A DNA stretch of 64,000 nucleotides from Bacillus cereus ATCC 14579 (lineage in GTDB: Bacteria; Bacillota; Bacilli; Bacillales; Bacillaceae_G). Below the pieces are notes generated by a model. The model was not told the DNA's origin. It saw only the letters and a list, made by a program, of their open reading frames with translations, and made no database searches. The translations under genes were made by a program, and so were the position numbers. Positions 10,040-23,500 of the stretch are shown one piece after another. The stretch is taken from assembly GCF_000007825.1 (NCBI RefSeq), contig NC_004722.1, positions 2,396,501-2,460,500 of the forward strand. The letters run 5' to 3'. The stretch's first letter is position 1. The number at the start of each line of letters is the position of its first letter.

Positions 10040-11579
10040 GCTTCCTATCTTACAACTGCCAGTGGATCGACCTCGACCGGTTAAGCAGACTTACTCTGGG
10101 GCTGCGCATCACGTGATTTTTCCTTATAAATTGCTCAGTCAATTGAAGGATATAAGTCGACAAGAAGGATCCACTTTATTTATGACTTTAATGGCCGCAT
10201 ACCAGAGCTTTCTCGCTCGTTATACGGGACAAAAAGATATTCTAGTTGGTAGCCCGATTGCAAATCGGAACCATAAGGGAGTAGAAGGATTAATTGGTTT
10301 CTTTGTTAATACATTGGTTTATCGATCAGATTTGAGTGGCACCCCTACTTTTCGGGAGATTTTGAACCAAACAAAGAAAAAGGCGTTAAAAGCTTACGAA
10401 TATCAAGATATACCATTTGAAAAAATGGTAGAAGCTGTGCAACCTGAACGAAGCATGAGTCATTCCCCTATATTTCAGACCATGTTTACGCTACAGAATA
10501 TAAAACAAGAACGACTAGATTTGCCTGATAGAAGTATTGAAATGGTAGAAAGTAATATGTCTATTGCTAAATTTGATTTGAGCTTAACTGCCTATGAAGT
10601 GGAAGAAGGTCTATTCGTCTCATTTGAATACAACACGGATTTATTTGATAGTAGTACCATTGCACGTATGGCAGGACATTTTGAGAACTGGCTAAATGAA
10701 ATCACGTATCATCCAGATGAATCATATACAAAGCTGTCAATGTTATCGGATACTGAGCAAAAACAACTCTTAGAAGAATGGAATGATACGGACGTAGTTT
10801 ATGGTCATGATTGTATGATTCATGAGCTATTTGAGCAACAAGTTGCACGGACACCTGATGCAGTGGCGGTAGTTTATGAGGGTGGAAAGCTAACGTATCA
10901 AGAACTAAATGAAAAATCGAATCAATTGGCACATTTTCTACAAAAACGAGGTATCGGACCTGAATCATTGGTTGGTATATGTATTGAACGTTCTCCTGAT
11001 ATGATTATCGGTCTCTTTGGGATTTTGAAGGCAGGTGGGGCTTATGTCCCACTGGACCCAAGTTATCCTGAAAACCGCCTGAGATATATTTTGGAGAATT
11101 CACAAATTCAAGTGCTGTTAACAAAAGAGGCACTACAGGACTGGTTACCTAAAGATATTCAAGCAATTTGTTTAGATCGGGATCAAGTGATGATTTCTAA
11201 AGAGAGTAATTTAGCTCCGGTAAGTGGAGTAACAGCAAATAACTTAGCCTATATTATATACACTTCGGGTTCGACGGGAAATCCAAAGGGGGTAATGATT
11301 GAACATCATTCCGTTATCAACCGCCTACAGTGGATGCAGAAAAAATACCCATTGTCCGGGGCGGATACAATCCTACAAAAGACACCGTTTTCATTTGATG
11401 TTTCTGTATGGGAATTATTTTGGTGGTCATTTGTAGGAGCACGTGTTTGTTTACTTCCACCAGGAGGAGAGAAAGATCCTGCGGTGATTGAAGAGTATAT
11501 TGAACGATATCGGCGTGTCCACCATGCACTTTGTTCCGTCGATGTTATCTACTTTCTTAGATTATATGGAACTATATAA
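10029..11579 (+). CDS. krsC segment 2: rest of the Ser-module condensation domain and first half of its adenylation domain
   Basis: The open frame continues the family sequence directly after the first frameshift (LSGELPILQLPVDRPRP). It covers the C-terminal half of the condensation domain and the adenylation domain through A3 (YTSGSTGNPKGV) and A4 (FDVSVWEL). About 20 residues before its stop the sequence leaves the family at nt 11511. It has no ribosome binding site of its own and the TTG at 10029 is an arbitrary start, so independent translation is doubtful. Confidence 0.75.
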   Translation: MSGELPILQLPVDRPRPVKQTYSGAAHHVIFPYKLLSQLKDISRQEGSTLFMTLMAAYQSFLARYTGQKDILVGSPIANRNHKGVEGLIGFFVNTLVYRSDLSGTPTFREILNQTKKKALKAYEYQDIPFEKMVEAVQPERSMSHSPIFQTMFTLQNIKQERLDLPDRSIEMVESNMSIAKFDLSLTAYEVEEGLFVSFEYNTDLFDSSTIARMAGHFENWLNEITYHPDESYTKLSMLSDTEQKQLLEEWNDTDVVYGHDCMIHELFEQQVARTPDAVAVVYEGGKLTYQELNEKSNQLAHFLQKRGIGPESLVGICIERSPDMIIGLFGILKAGGAYVPLDPSYPENRLRYILENSQIQVLLTKEALQDWLPKDIQAICLDRDQVMISKESNLAPVSGVTANNLAYIIYTSGSTGNPKGVMIEHHSVINRLQWMQKKYPLSGADTILQKTPFSFDVSVWELFWWSFVGARVCLLPPGGEKDPAVIEEYIERYRRVHHALCSVDVIYFLRLYGTI

Positions 11580-14500
11580 TTCGAAAAGGGATGTATCGTC
11601 TTTAATTCAAGTTTTTACTAGTGGAGAAGCGTTAAACACTGAGCAGGTTCGCCGGTTTAAGGGGATCTTTTACAATGTTCAGCAAACAAAGTTAATTAAC
11701 TTGTATGGTCCTACTGAAGCAACTGTGGATGTGACTTATTACGATTGTGATTTAGAAAAAGAACCAATGCTTATTCCGATTGGTCGTCCGATTGATAATA
11801 CAGAGTTGTATGTGTTAGATCAATATCAACAAGTCGTCCCGATTGGTGTGGCAGGGGAACTTTACCTTGGAGGAGTAGGATTAGCACGTGGCTACTTCAA
11901 TCGACCGGATTTAACTACTGAACGTTTTATTCCGCATCCCTTTAAGGATGGGGAACGATTATATCGAACGGGTGACTTGGTGAGATATATGAATGATCGT
12001 AACTTAGAATATATTGGAAGAATAGATAACCAAGTTAAAATTAGAGGATTCCGAATTGAATTGGGAGAAATTGAAGCAGCTTTACATGATCACTCATCTG
12101 TAAAAGAGGCAGTCGTGTTGGTGAAGGAAGATCGACCAGGAGATAAGCAGTTAATAGCTTATGTAGTGGGTGAAGGCGATACTGGGGAGTGGCGTGAATA
12201 TCTCAAGAAGCAACTGCCACATTATATGGTTCCGGCATACTTTTTCAAAATTGAAGGTATGCCACTCACTCCAAATGGTAAGGTGAATCGGAAAGCCTTA
12301 CTGGAATTAGAAGAACAGTTCATAAGTGAAGATATTACTTCATCACGAACACCAGTGGAGGAGCTTATCGTTTCCGTTTGGAGCCAAGTGTTAGGAATAA
12401 AAAATATTAATGTTCAGGATTCCTTTTTTGAAATCGGTGGTCATTCACTACTAGCTACTCAAGTAGTTTCACGTTTACAGGGAATTTTTCAAATTGAATT
12501 ACCAGTACGTGAACTATTTGAATATACAACGGTGGAGTCACTGGCAAAGCGATTAGATCAGTTACGTAAAGGAGATAAAAAACGAGAGATTCCGCCGCTG
12601 ATACCAATGAAACGAGGAGAAGCTATCCCACTATCTTATGCCCAACAACGCTTATGGTTCATTGATCAATTTACACCTAATAGTGCCCTTTACAATATAC
12701 CAATGGTATGCCGCCTTACAGGGAATTGGCTACTTGAAGCATTGGAAACGGGATGGAATCAACTAATAGAACGTCATGAATCACTGCGGACGGTCTTTCA
12801 CGAAGTGAACGGTCAACCCGTACAGCAAATTGAACCGTATGCTTTTCAATCAATTCCGAAAACGGATTTAACTATGCTTTCTTCTGAAGATCAAGAAGAA
12901 GAAGTTAAACGTTTAATTCAACAAGAAACAGAAGTGCCATTTGATTTAACAGAGGGTCCATTAATCAGGGCAAGTATTTTGCACGTGGGAGAGGAAGAAT
13001 GGATACTCCTTTGTACTCTACATCATATCATTTCAGATGGATGGTCAATGGGAATCCTACTTGAAGAATGGATGGCATTTTATGAGAAAGCAACGGATGG
13101 AAAGGTAGCGGAACTTGAACCATTGCCGGTTCAATATGCCGACTTTGCTCAGTGGCAAAAAGGATGGCTAAAGGAGGATGTGCTTGATCAACAACTCCAA
13201 TATTGGAGGGAAGAATTGTCTGGGGAGCTTCCTGTACTCCAACTTCCTATGGATCGCCCGCGTCCCGCGATACAAACTCATCACGGGTCGATATACACTC
13301 TGGTTCTGCCAAGCACGCTACATGATAAATTGAATGAACTTAGTCGAAAAGAAGGGGCTACACTCTTCATGACGCTTTTAGCTGCATATCAAAGTTTTCT
13401 ATCTCGTTATACGGGACAAGAAGATATTCTGGTCGGAAGCCCAATTGCGAATCGGAATTATAGAGAAATTGAAGGACTAATTGGTTTCTTCGTTAACACG
13501 CTGGTTTATCGAGCTAATTTGAGTGGTAGACCGACATTTCAAGATGTACTGTATCAGGTTCGTCAAAAGGCATTGAAGGCGTATGAATATCAAGATATTC
13601 CATTTGAAAAAATTGTAGAAGTTGTGCAACCGGAGCGAAGTACAAGTCATTCGCCAATCTTCCAGACTATGTTCATTTTGCAAAATATGAAACAAGAGTT
13701 TCCGGTGTTATCTAGTAGAAGTATTGAAATGATAGAAAGCCATAGTCCAATTGCAAAGTTTGATTTAAGTGTAATGGCAGCTGAGACGGAAGAGGGGTTA
13801 CTTTTTACTTTTGAGTATAATAAGGATTTATTCAATGCTACTACTATTGAACGGATGGCAGGACACTTTGAGAAATGGCTACATGAAGTTTCTCATCGTC
13901 CACAAAATCCGTTGCATGACCTGAGTATGCTATCAGAACCCGAGCGTACTTTGTTATTAGAAACATGGAATGACACTGTAATGGAAATGTCTCATCAGGG
14001 TCTTGTTTGCGACAGATTTGAGGAGCAAGTAGCAAGGCGTCCTGATGCGATTGCGGTAGTTGACCAAACAAAACAGTGGACTTATGGTGAACTGGATACA
14101 CAAGCAAATCAGTTGGCAAATGTTTTACAACGAAAGGGAGTAGCCCCAGAGTCAGTGGTAGGAGTTTATCTTCCGAGGTCAGCTGAGCTGATGGCAAGTT
14201 TACTGGGCATTTTAAAAGCTGGTGGAGCTTATGTCGTTTTAGATCCGTTGTATCCAAAATCAAGGTTAGAATACATGATTGAAGATGCAGGAATTCAATT
14301 TGTAGTGACGGCGGAAGGACAAGAAGGACATTTCGCACACGTCGAAATGGTGAGGTTAGAAGAATTAACGGTGGAAAGCGTAATCGCACCTACACGTCAA
14401 ATAAATCCAGAGAACTTAGCCTATATTGTCTATACCTCTGGTTCTACAGGAAAACCGAAGGGTGTCATGGTTGAATATCGCTCATTAATGAATATGGTTT

Positions 14501-17500
14501 CTTGGCATCAGGAAGTTTATCATATTTCAGCAGAGGATCGTGCGACTCAGATTGCAGGGGTTGCTTTTGATTCGGCTGTCCAGGAGATTTGGCCGTATCT
14601 AACTGCTGGCGCAGCACTCTACTTGTCAACAGAGGAACTGAGAATTAATCCAGAAGCACTAAGGGACTGGCTCATTGATTCACGAATAACAGCTAGCTTT
14701 GCACCTACGCCTATTCTGGAAAGGCTCTTGAAATTATCTTGGCCAGATAAAACGGATCTTCGTTTTATCATTACTGGTGGGGATCAATTAACGCAGTATC
14801 CATCTAACGATATTCCTTTTGCGGTAATTAATCAGTATGGGCCATCGGAAAATACCGTTGTTACCACAGATTGTTATGTACCTGTAGGAGTGACAACAGG
14901 TACGCCATCGATTGGTCGACCGATTGCGAATACAGAAGTTTATGTGTTAGATTCTCATCTTCAGCTAGTACCAATTGGTGTAATTGGAGATCTCTATATT
15001 GGAGGGAAGAATCTTGCACGTGGATATGCTAATCGTCCGGATCTTACAAAGGAAAAATTTATTCCACATCCTTTCAAGTCAGGAGAACGTCTCTATTATA
15101 CAGGAGACAAAGCAAGTTATCTTTCTGATGGTAATCTCCAGTTCCATGGCCGTATAGATGACCAAGTGAAAATTCGTGGTTTCCGGATTGAATTGGGAGA
15201 AATAGAAGCTGTTTTGCAGGCACATTCTTCTGTGAAAGAAGCAGTTGTATTGGTACGAGAGGATAATCAAGGTGACAAGAGATTAGTAGCTTATGTAGTT
15301 GGTGAAGGAAGTGTACATGAATGGCGAGAACATCTACAAACACATTTACCAAATTACATGGTTCCAACAAACTTTATTGAGATGGAAGTTTTACCACTTA
15401 CACCGAATGGAAAACTTGATTTGAAGGCATTGCCTATACTTAGTGAACAATCCGCCGAAAATACTGTATACCCACGAACTCCGCTGGAAGAACTTATCGC
15501 TTCAGTGTGGAGGCAAGTGCTAGGAATAAAAGAAATTGGTGTTCAGGATTCTTTCTTTGAGCTTGGTGGTCACTCTCTACTTGCTACACAAGTGGTCTCA
15601 CGTTTACAGGAAGTCTTTCAAATCAAATTGCCAGTACGTGAACTGTTCGAATATTCAACGGTCGAGGCATTATCAAAACGAATAGATCAGTTACGTAAGG
15701 GGAGCGAAAAACGAGAAATTCCACCATTGGTGCCGATGGAACGCGGAAATAATATTCCACTATCTTATGCCCAACAGCGCTTATGGTTTATTGATCAATT
15801 TGCACCTAATAGTGCACTTTATAATATGCCAATGGCATGCCGCCTTACAGGGAATTGGTTACCTGAGGGATTGGAGTTGGGATGGAATCAGTTAATAGAG
15901 CGTCATGAATCTTTGCGGACGGTATTTCATGAAGAAGAAGGTCATCCTGTGCAGCAGATTCAACCTTATATTTTCCGTCCTCTTCCGCAAATGGACCTAA
16001 CTAAGCTTTCATTAGAGGAGAGAGAAAGAAAGTTGGAGCAATGGATTCAAACTGAAGTCGAATCTCCATTTGATTTAGACCAAGGGCCATTGTTCCGTGG
16101 GAAACTCATAAGAATTTCAGAAGAAGAATGGGTTCTTCTGTGTAATATGCATCATATTATCTCAGATGGATGGTCGATGGAAATCTTACTTCAAGAATGG
16201 ATGGCATTTTATGAGAATGCGATTGGTGAAAAACAAGCAGAGCTGGAACCACTACCAGTTCAATATGCAGATTTTGCTCAGTGGCAAAGAGAATGGTTGA
16301 AAGATGAAGTACTAAATCAACAGCTTGCATATTGGAAGGAAGAATTATCTGGTGAGTTACCAGTCTTAATGTTGCCAATGGATCGTCCGCGTCCGCCAGT
16401 GCAAACCCACCATGGATTAACTCATAATGTGCTGTTGTCACGCTCATTACTGGATAAATTAAACGAACTAAGTCGTCAAGAAGGGGCAACGCTTTTCATG
16501 ACCTTATTGGCATCGTATCAAAGTTTCCTTGCTCGTTATACGGGACAAACGGATATTATTGTTGGCAGCCCAATTGCAAATCGAAATTATCGAGAAATTG
16601 AAGGGCTGATTGGTTTCTTTGTCAATACATTGGTTTATCGAGCTGATTTAAGTAATGCACCGGCATTTCAAGAGTTGTTGTCTCAAGTGAGGATAAAAGC
16701 ATTGAAGGCGTATGAGTATCAAGATGTTCCGTTTGAGAAAATTGTAGAGGTTATCCAACCTGAACGAAATACAAGCCATTCTCCGATTTTCCAAACCATG
16801 TTTACTTTGCAAAATACGGGACAGAAGCTACCAGAACTACATGGAAGAAATATAGAAGTAATAGAAAGTAATGCTCCTATCGCTAAGTTTGATTTAAGTT
16901 TAACTGCTGCAGAAGTGGAAGAGGGTTTATTACTTACTTTTGTTTATAGAACTGATTTATTTGACAGCTTAACTATTGAATCCATGGCTGAACATTTTGG
17001 GAACTGGTTGAATGTAATCGTGGAGAATCCTGATAAATCATTAGCTAAGTTGCCTATATTGTCAGTATTACAGCAAAAACAGTTGGAGGAGTGGAATAAT
17101 GATGCTGTAGCATATCCACAGGAAAGTACGATTCATCAGCTGTTTAAAGAGCAAGTAAATCGTACACTTGATGCGGTAGCAGTGGTAGATGAAAAACAGA
17201 AGTTAACGTATCGAGAGCTGAATGAAAAAGCTAATCAATTGGCCCTCTATCTTCAGCAATGCGGGATTGGGAATGAATCATTGGTTGGACTTTGCTTTGA
17301 GCGTTCAGTTGAGATGATTGTTAGTATTATGGGGATTTGGAAGGCTGGAGCAGCCTATGTTCCATTAGACCCATCATATCCAGAGAGTCGTCTACGATAT
17401 ATTTTGGAGGACACTGGAATTCAAGTATTAGTTACGAACGAGTCATTGCAAGACTGGATACCTAAAGAAATCAAGATAGTTTGTCTAGATAGGGATCAAG

Positions 17501-20500
17501 CAATGATTTCACAAGAAAGCATTCTTTCACCAAAATGTGAAGTAACAGGAGAAAACTTAGCGTATGTTATCTATACTTCAGGATCAACGGGGAATCCAAA
17601 GGGTGTCTTGATACAGCATCATTCTGTACTAAACTTGTCGCATGGTTTACAAAAAGAGGTTTTCGAACATGAGATACCATCTAACATGCATGTCGGTTTA
17701 AATGCGTCAATTGCCTTTGATGCATCTATCCAGCAATTACAAATGCTGCTTTATGGTTCAAGTTTGTATATTATTCCGAATGAAGTACGAAGTGATCCGG
17801 AGCAGTTTGTAGCTTATATTAGGGAGAACAAGTTAGAAATCTTTGATATAACACCTTCATTGCTTCAATTACTTATAGATGCCGGATTGTTAGAAACGTG
17901 CGATGGCGTTCATGCTCCAAGTAAGGTACTGGTTGGTGGTGAAGCAATTATGCCGTCATTATGGGAACAGCTAGTAGAGACTGATAAAATACAGTTTTAT
18001 AATGTATATGGTCCTACAGAATGTACGGTTGATGCAACATGCTATCATATCAAAAAAGATAGTAAGAGAGTAACAATTGGACGTCCATTGCCTAACGTCC
18101 AAACTTATGTATTAGATAGTAATAGGTTGCTAGTTCCAGTTGGTGTGATGGGGGAACTTTATATCGGAGGAGTAGGTCTAGCAAAGGGGTACTTGAATCG
18201 TCCAGAGTTAACATCCGAACGATTTATTTCTCATCCATTCAAAGAAGGCGAGAGGTTATATAGAACAGGCGATCTTGTGAGATATCTTCCTGATGGTAAT
18301 ATAGACTACTTAGGAAGAATGGATAATCAAGTGAAGATTAGAGGATTTCGAATCGAACTTGGGGAGATTGAGTCGACTTTACAAGAGCATGACTTGGTAA
18401 AAGAGGTAGTTGTAATAGTTAGGGAAAATCAGTCGGGAGATAAGAGGTTAGTAGCTTATGTAGTGGGCGAAGGTAGTGTAGAAGAATGGCGAGAGTATCT
18501 TAAAACAAAACTGCCAATCCATATGATACCTTCCTACTTTGTCGAAATGAAAGAATTACCGCTAACCATAAATGGAAAGGTTGATCGGAAATCGTTACCT
18601 ATACCAGATTATCAAGGAATACAAGAAGGCTACGCAACCCCAAGAAATGAACGTGAACATAAGCTTTCTATCATTTGGGAACGTGTGCTAGGTTCAAAAC
18701 GTATTGGTATTTATGATAACTTTTTTGAAATTGGTGGAGATTCAATTCTTAGCATTCAGATTGTCTCTCGCGCAAAGCAAGCTGGTTTACAGTTGACACC
18801 AAAACAACTATTTGAACACCAAACGATTGCTGAGTTAGCGCAAGTAGTCAAAGAAGAACAAGGTGTACAAGCTGAACAAGGAATTATAACTGGAGAGACG
18901 ATACTTACACCTATTCAGCAAAGGTTTTTTGCGCAAAATCATCCTAATCCACATCATTGGAATCAATCCATGTTCTTTAGAACGAAAGAAAAATTGGACA
19001 TAGGATCACTGGAAAAGGCAGCGCGTAACCTTCTACTTCATCATGATGCCCTGCGTTTAAGATATGAACGTTTACCTAATGGGACTTGGGAACAGTGGAA
19101 TGAAGGAATTGAAGAACAATTGATGCTGACTGTCATTTCATTAGACGAAGTGCCGGAAGCGGATTGGCATGAAGTTATTCAAAAAGAGATTAATGTTGCA
19201 CAAGAAAGATTGAATTTACATGATGGTCCTTTAATGAGAATGGTGTATTTTGATGAAGGTGAGGAGACTGGTCGATTATTTTGGACAATTCATCACTTAG
19301 CCGTGGATGGTGTTTCTTGGCGGATTTTATTGGAAGATTTGCAAACAGCATATACGCAAGCGGTCCAAGGGCAAAAAATTCAATTACCTATGAAGAGTAC
19401 ATCTTTTAAAGAATGGTCGGAGAAATTACAACATTACGCTCAAACTGGAATATCAAAAGAAGTGCTACATTACTGGGAGCAGCAGGTTGAACAAGACGTA
19501 GTTATACTGCCAGTAGATGGTACTATAAGTAATCCAGTAAGCGCAGTAACTGAGGAAATTACTGTGGTGTTAAACGAGAATGAGACCCGTATGTTATTGC
19601 AAGAGACTTTAAGCACTCACCGTGTCCAAATCAATGAAGTATTATTAGCAGCATTGGTACAAGCTACAGCAGCATGTACGGGGCAGCCGATACTAAGCGT
19701 AGATTTAGAGGGACATGGTCGAGAAGAGATTATTGAAGATGTTGATTTATCGAGAACCGTGGGATGGTTTACAAGTATTTACCCAGTTCATTTAAATATT
19801 ACTAATGCTAATACGCCAATTGCAGCATTAAAAGCAGTTAAAGAACAAGTTCGCAAAATTCCTAATAAGGGTGTTGATTATGGGGTGTTGCGTTACATGA
19901 ACACAACAATGTGTGAGCCATTAAGCTCCCAATATACACCGTCTATTAGTTTTAACTATCTTGGACAATTTGACCAAATGTTTTCTAGCGATGCAATGTT
20001 TATTCCGGAGAACGAATTTAAGCGTTTAGATCATGCTGCCGGTTCCAAGCGATCGCATGTAATTGATGTAATTGGGGTTGTAACGGATGGAAAACTTCAT
20101 TTCACTTGGGTATACAATGTTGGACAATTTGCCAAATCAACGATTCAAAGTATTGCACAGAATATGCTATATCAACTGAGTACATTGATTCAATTTTCAG
20201 ATAGAGAATCTGCACTGACCATTTCGGATTTTGCAATGGCTAATCTTAGCCAAGAAGGTTTGACAAATGTACTAAACAAAATGCATCGCGGAAAGAACAA
20301 TCAGATTACTGATTTATATCCACTATCACCTTTGCAAGAAGGTATGATTTTCCACACATTGCATGACCAAGGGGATGAACATGTTGCACCGTATATAGTG
20401 CAATTGAGTTTTATGATTCGAGGAAAAATGAATATTTCTACATTTGAGCAGGCGTGGAAATCTGTAATTCAGCGGCATGAAATTTTTCGTACAGCATTTG

Positions 20501-23500
20501 TATGGGACGAAATTGAAGAACCTGTACAAGTGGTGTATGAAAATATCCCATTTAAAGTGAACAAAGAAGACTGGCGTACAATGACAAGTGAAGAGATAGA
20601 GGAAAAAAGAAAAGTCTTTTTGGCATTAGATCGAAAACAAGCCTTCCAATTTGATGAAGCACCATTGATGCGGGTAACAGTCATTCAAGAAGGTGAGGAA
20701 GAATATCGGATTGTTTGGACCCATCACCATATTTTACTGGATGGATGGAGTTTACCATTAGTATTTAATGAATTACTTACAGTCTATCAGAAGAGAATGA
20801 ATGGAGAAGCTGTGAAGTTACCTAAGTCCTCACCATATAAGAAATATATCCAATGGCTAAGAGAGCAAGATAAGGAGCAGGCGGAACAATTCTGGAGAGA
20901 GAAGCTAAAAGGTTTTACTGCGCCAACTTTGCTGGGCTTAGAAAGTAAAGAGGAAGAAAAAGGTTACACAGAGAAGGTTACGTATTTATCAGAAGAGCAG
21001 ACTCAAGCGTTACAAGGATGGGCGAAACGCAATAAACTTACTTTGAGTACAGTAATTCAAGGTGCATGGGCATATCTCATGAGCCGATATAGTGGAGAAA
21101 ATGACATTGTTTTTGGTGTAACAAGCTCAGGGCGTTCTACGGAGATTATTGCTGTTGAAAACATCGTAGGTCCTTTCATTACAACGTCACCGACGCGAAT
21201 TCAATTGATGGATGATATAAAATTAATAGATTGGTTGCAGAAGATACAAGAGGAAGAGATAGAAAGAAGACAATATGAGTATGCTTCTTTGACAGAGATT
21301 CAGGGGTGGAGTGAAGTTCCTAGAGGAATACCGCTGTTCAATAGTTTATATGTGTTTGAAAATTATCCAGTGAAAGAGGAGTCTTCAGAAAATCTGGAAA
21401 TTGGTGAATTGGAAGGGGTAGAACAAACCCACTACCCATTAGGGTTAGCTGTAGTTCCAGGAATCCAGTTATCGTTAAAGTTAATGTATGACCGTAGTAA
21501 GTTTAATAGAGTAACCATTGAACGAATGCTGGGTCATTTACACCAAGTGTTAATGCAAATGCTCAAAAACATTGATCAAAATCTATCGGAGCTAGTATAT
21601 ATTACGGAAGCTGAACAAAGAAAGCTATTGGAAGAATGGAATAATAATACTATATCCTATCCACGTGAGAATGCGATCCATCAACTATTCGAAGAGCAAG
21701 TACATCGTACGCCTGACGCGTTGGCAGTGGTAGATGAAAAACAGCAACTAACATATCGAGAGCTGAATGAAAGAGCTAATCAATTAGCTCATCATTTACA
21801 GAAATGTGGAATTGGGACAGAGTCATTAGTTGGCCTTTGCTTTGAGCGTTCAGTTGAGATGGTTGTTGGTCTCATGGGAATTTGGAAGGCTGGAGCAGCC
21901 TATGTTCCATTAGATCCATCGAATCCGGAAAGCCGCCTGCAATATATTTTAGAAGACACGGGAATTAGAGTGTTAGTTACAAATGAGGTATTACTAGGAT
22001 GGATACCTAAAGACATCAAGACAGTTTGCCTAGATAGGGACCAAGCAATGCTTTCTCAAGAAAGCAAACTTTCACCAATATGTGAGGTAACAGGGGAAAA
22101 CTTAGCGTATGTTATCTATACTTCTGGTTCGACAGGGAATCCAAAGGGGGCTTTAGTACAGCACCATTCTGTAATAAACCTATCCTATGGTTTACAAAAA
22201 GAAGTTTTCTCACATGAGATACCTAGTAATATGCGCGTCGGTTTGAATGCGTCAATTGCCTTTGATGTATCTATTCAGCAATTACAAATGCTGCTGTATG
22301 GTTCAAGTTTATATATTATCCCAAGTGAAGTTCGCACTAATCCGGAACGATTTGTGTCTTATATTAGGGAGAATAAATTGGAAATGTTTGATATGACACC
22401 TTCATTACTTCAATTACTTATAGATGGAGGATTACTAGAAACAAGTGCTGATGTTCATGTGCCAAGCAAGATATTGGTCGGTGGTGAAGCAATCATGCCG
22501 TCATTATGGAAACAGCTAGTAGAGACTGAAAAAATTGATTTTTATAACGTATACGGTCCTACAGAATGTACGGTTGATGCAACGTGTTATCATATCGAAA
22601 CAGATAGTAAGAGAGTTACAATTGGACGTCCGTTGCCGAACGTTCAAACTTATGTATTAGATAAAAATTTGTTACCTGTTCCAGTTGGTGTAACAGGTGA
22701 GCTATATATTGGTGGTGCAGGTATAGCGCGAGGATACTTGAATCGTCCAGAATTAACAACAGAGCGATTCATCCGTCATCCATTTAATGAAGAAGAGCGT
22801 TTATATCGTACGGGAGATTTGGTTCGTTATTTACCTGATGGTAATTTAGATTACTTGAGAAGAATTGATAATCAAGTGAAAATTAGGGGCTTTCGTATTG
22901 AACTTGAAGAGATTGAAGCGAGTATAGAGAGGCATCCATTGGTAAAAGAAGCAGTAGTTTTGGTGACAGAGGATAAGCTAGGAGAGCAGAGATTGGTTGC
23001 TTATGTAGTTGGAGATGGAAGTATGCATGACTGGCGTGAATATCTCAAGACACAAGTACCGAATTATATGGTTCCCGCACACTTTATAAAGGTAGACAAG
23101 ATTCCTCTTACACCGAATGGAAAAGTTGATCGAAAGGCATTGAACAGTTTAACAATTCAAAGAAAAAATAATTTGTCTACACCAATCATTCCAAGGGATG
23201 AAATTGAATATCAGTTGATTAAAATCTGGCAGGATGTGTTACAGATAGAAGATGTCTATGTAAATGATGATTTCTTTAATAGAGGGGGACATTCTCTCCT
23301 TGTAATTAAATTGATTTCAAAAATTAAGGAGAAGTTTGGAAAAGAGATTAAGGTGTCTACATTGATTAAGAATCCAACATTGGAAGGAATCGCATGCCTT
23401 ATTCGCGATAAGCATGATATGACAAAATCTGTATCAGCGCTGGTTCCACTACAAGAATCAGAGAAAAGACCTTTCTTCTGTGTTCATCCGTTTATGGGAA

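Noticed and set aside
13844..14389. 181-codon minus-strand frame inside krsC
   Set aside because: Lies wholly over well-conserved adenylation-domain sequence on the plus strand; Leu/His/Pro-rich composition typical of a shadow frame.
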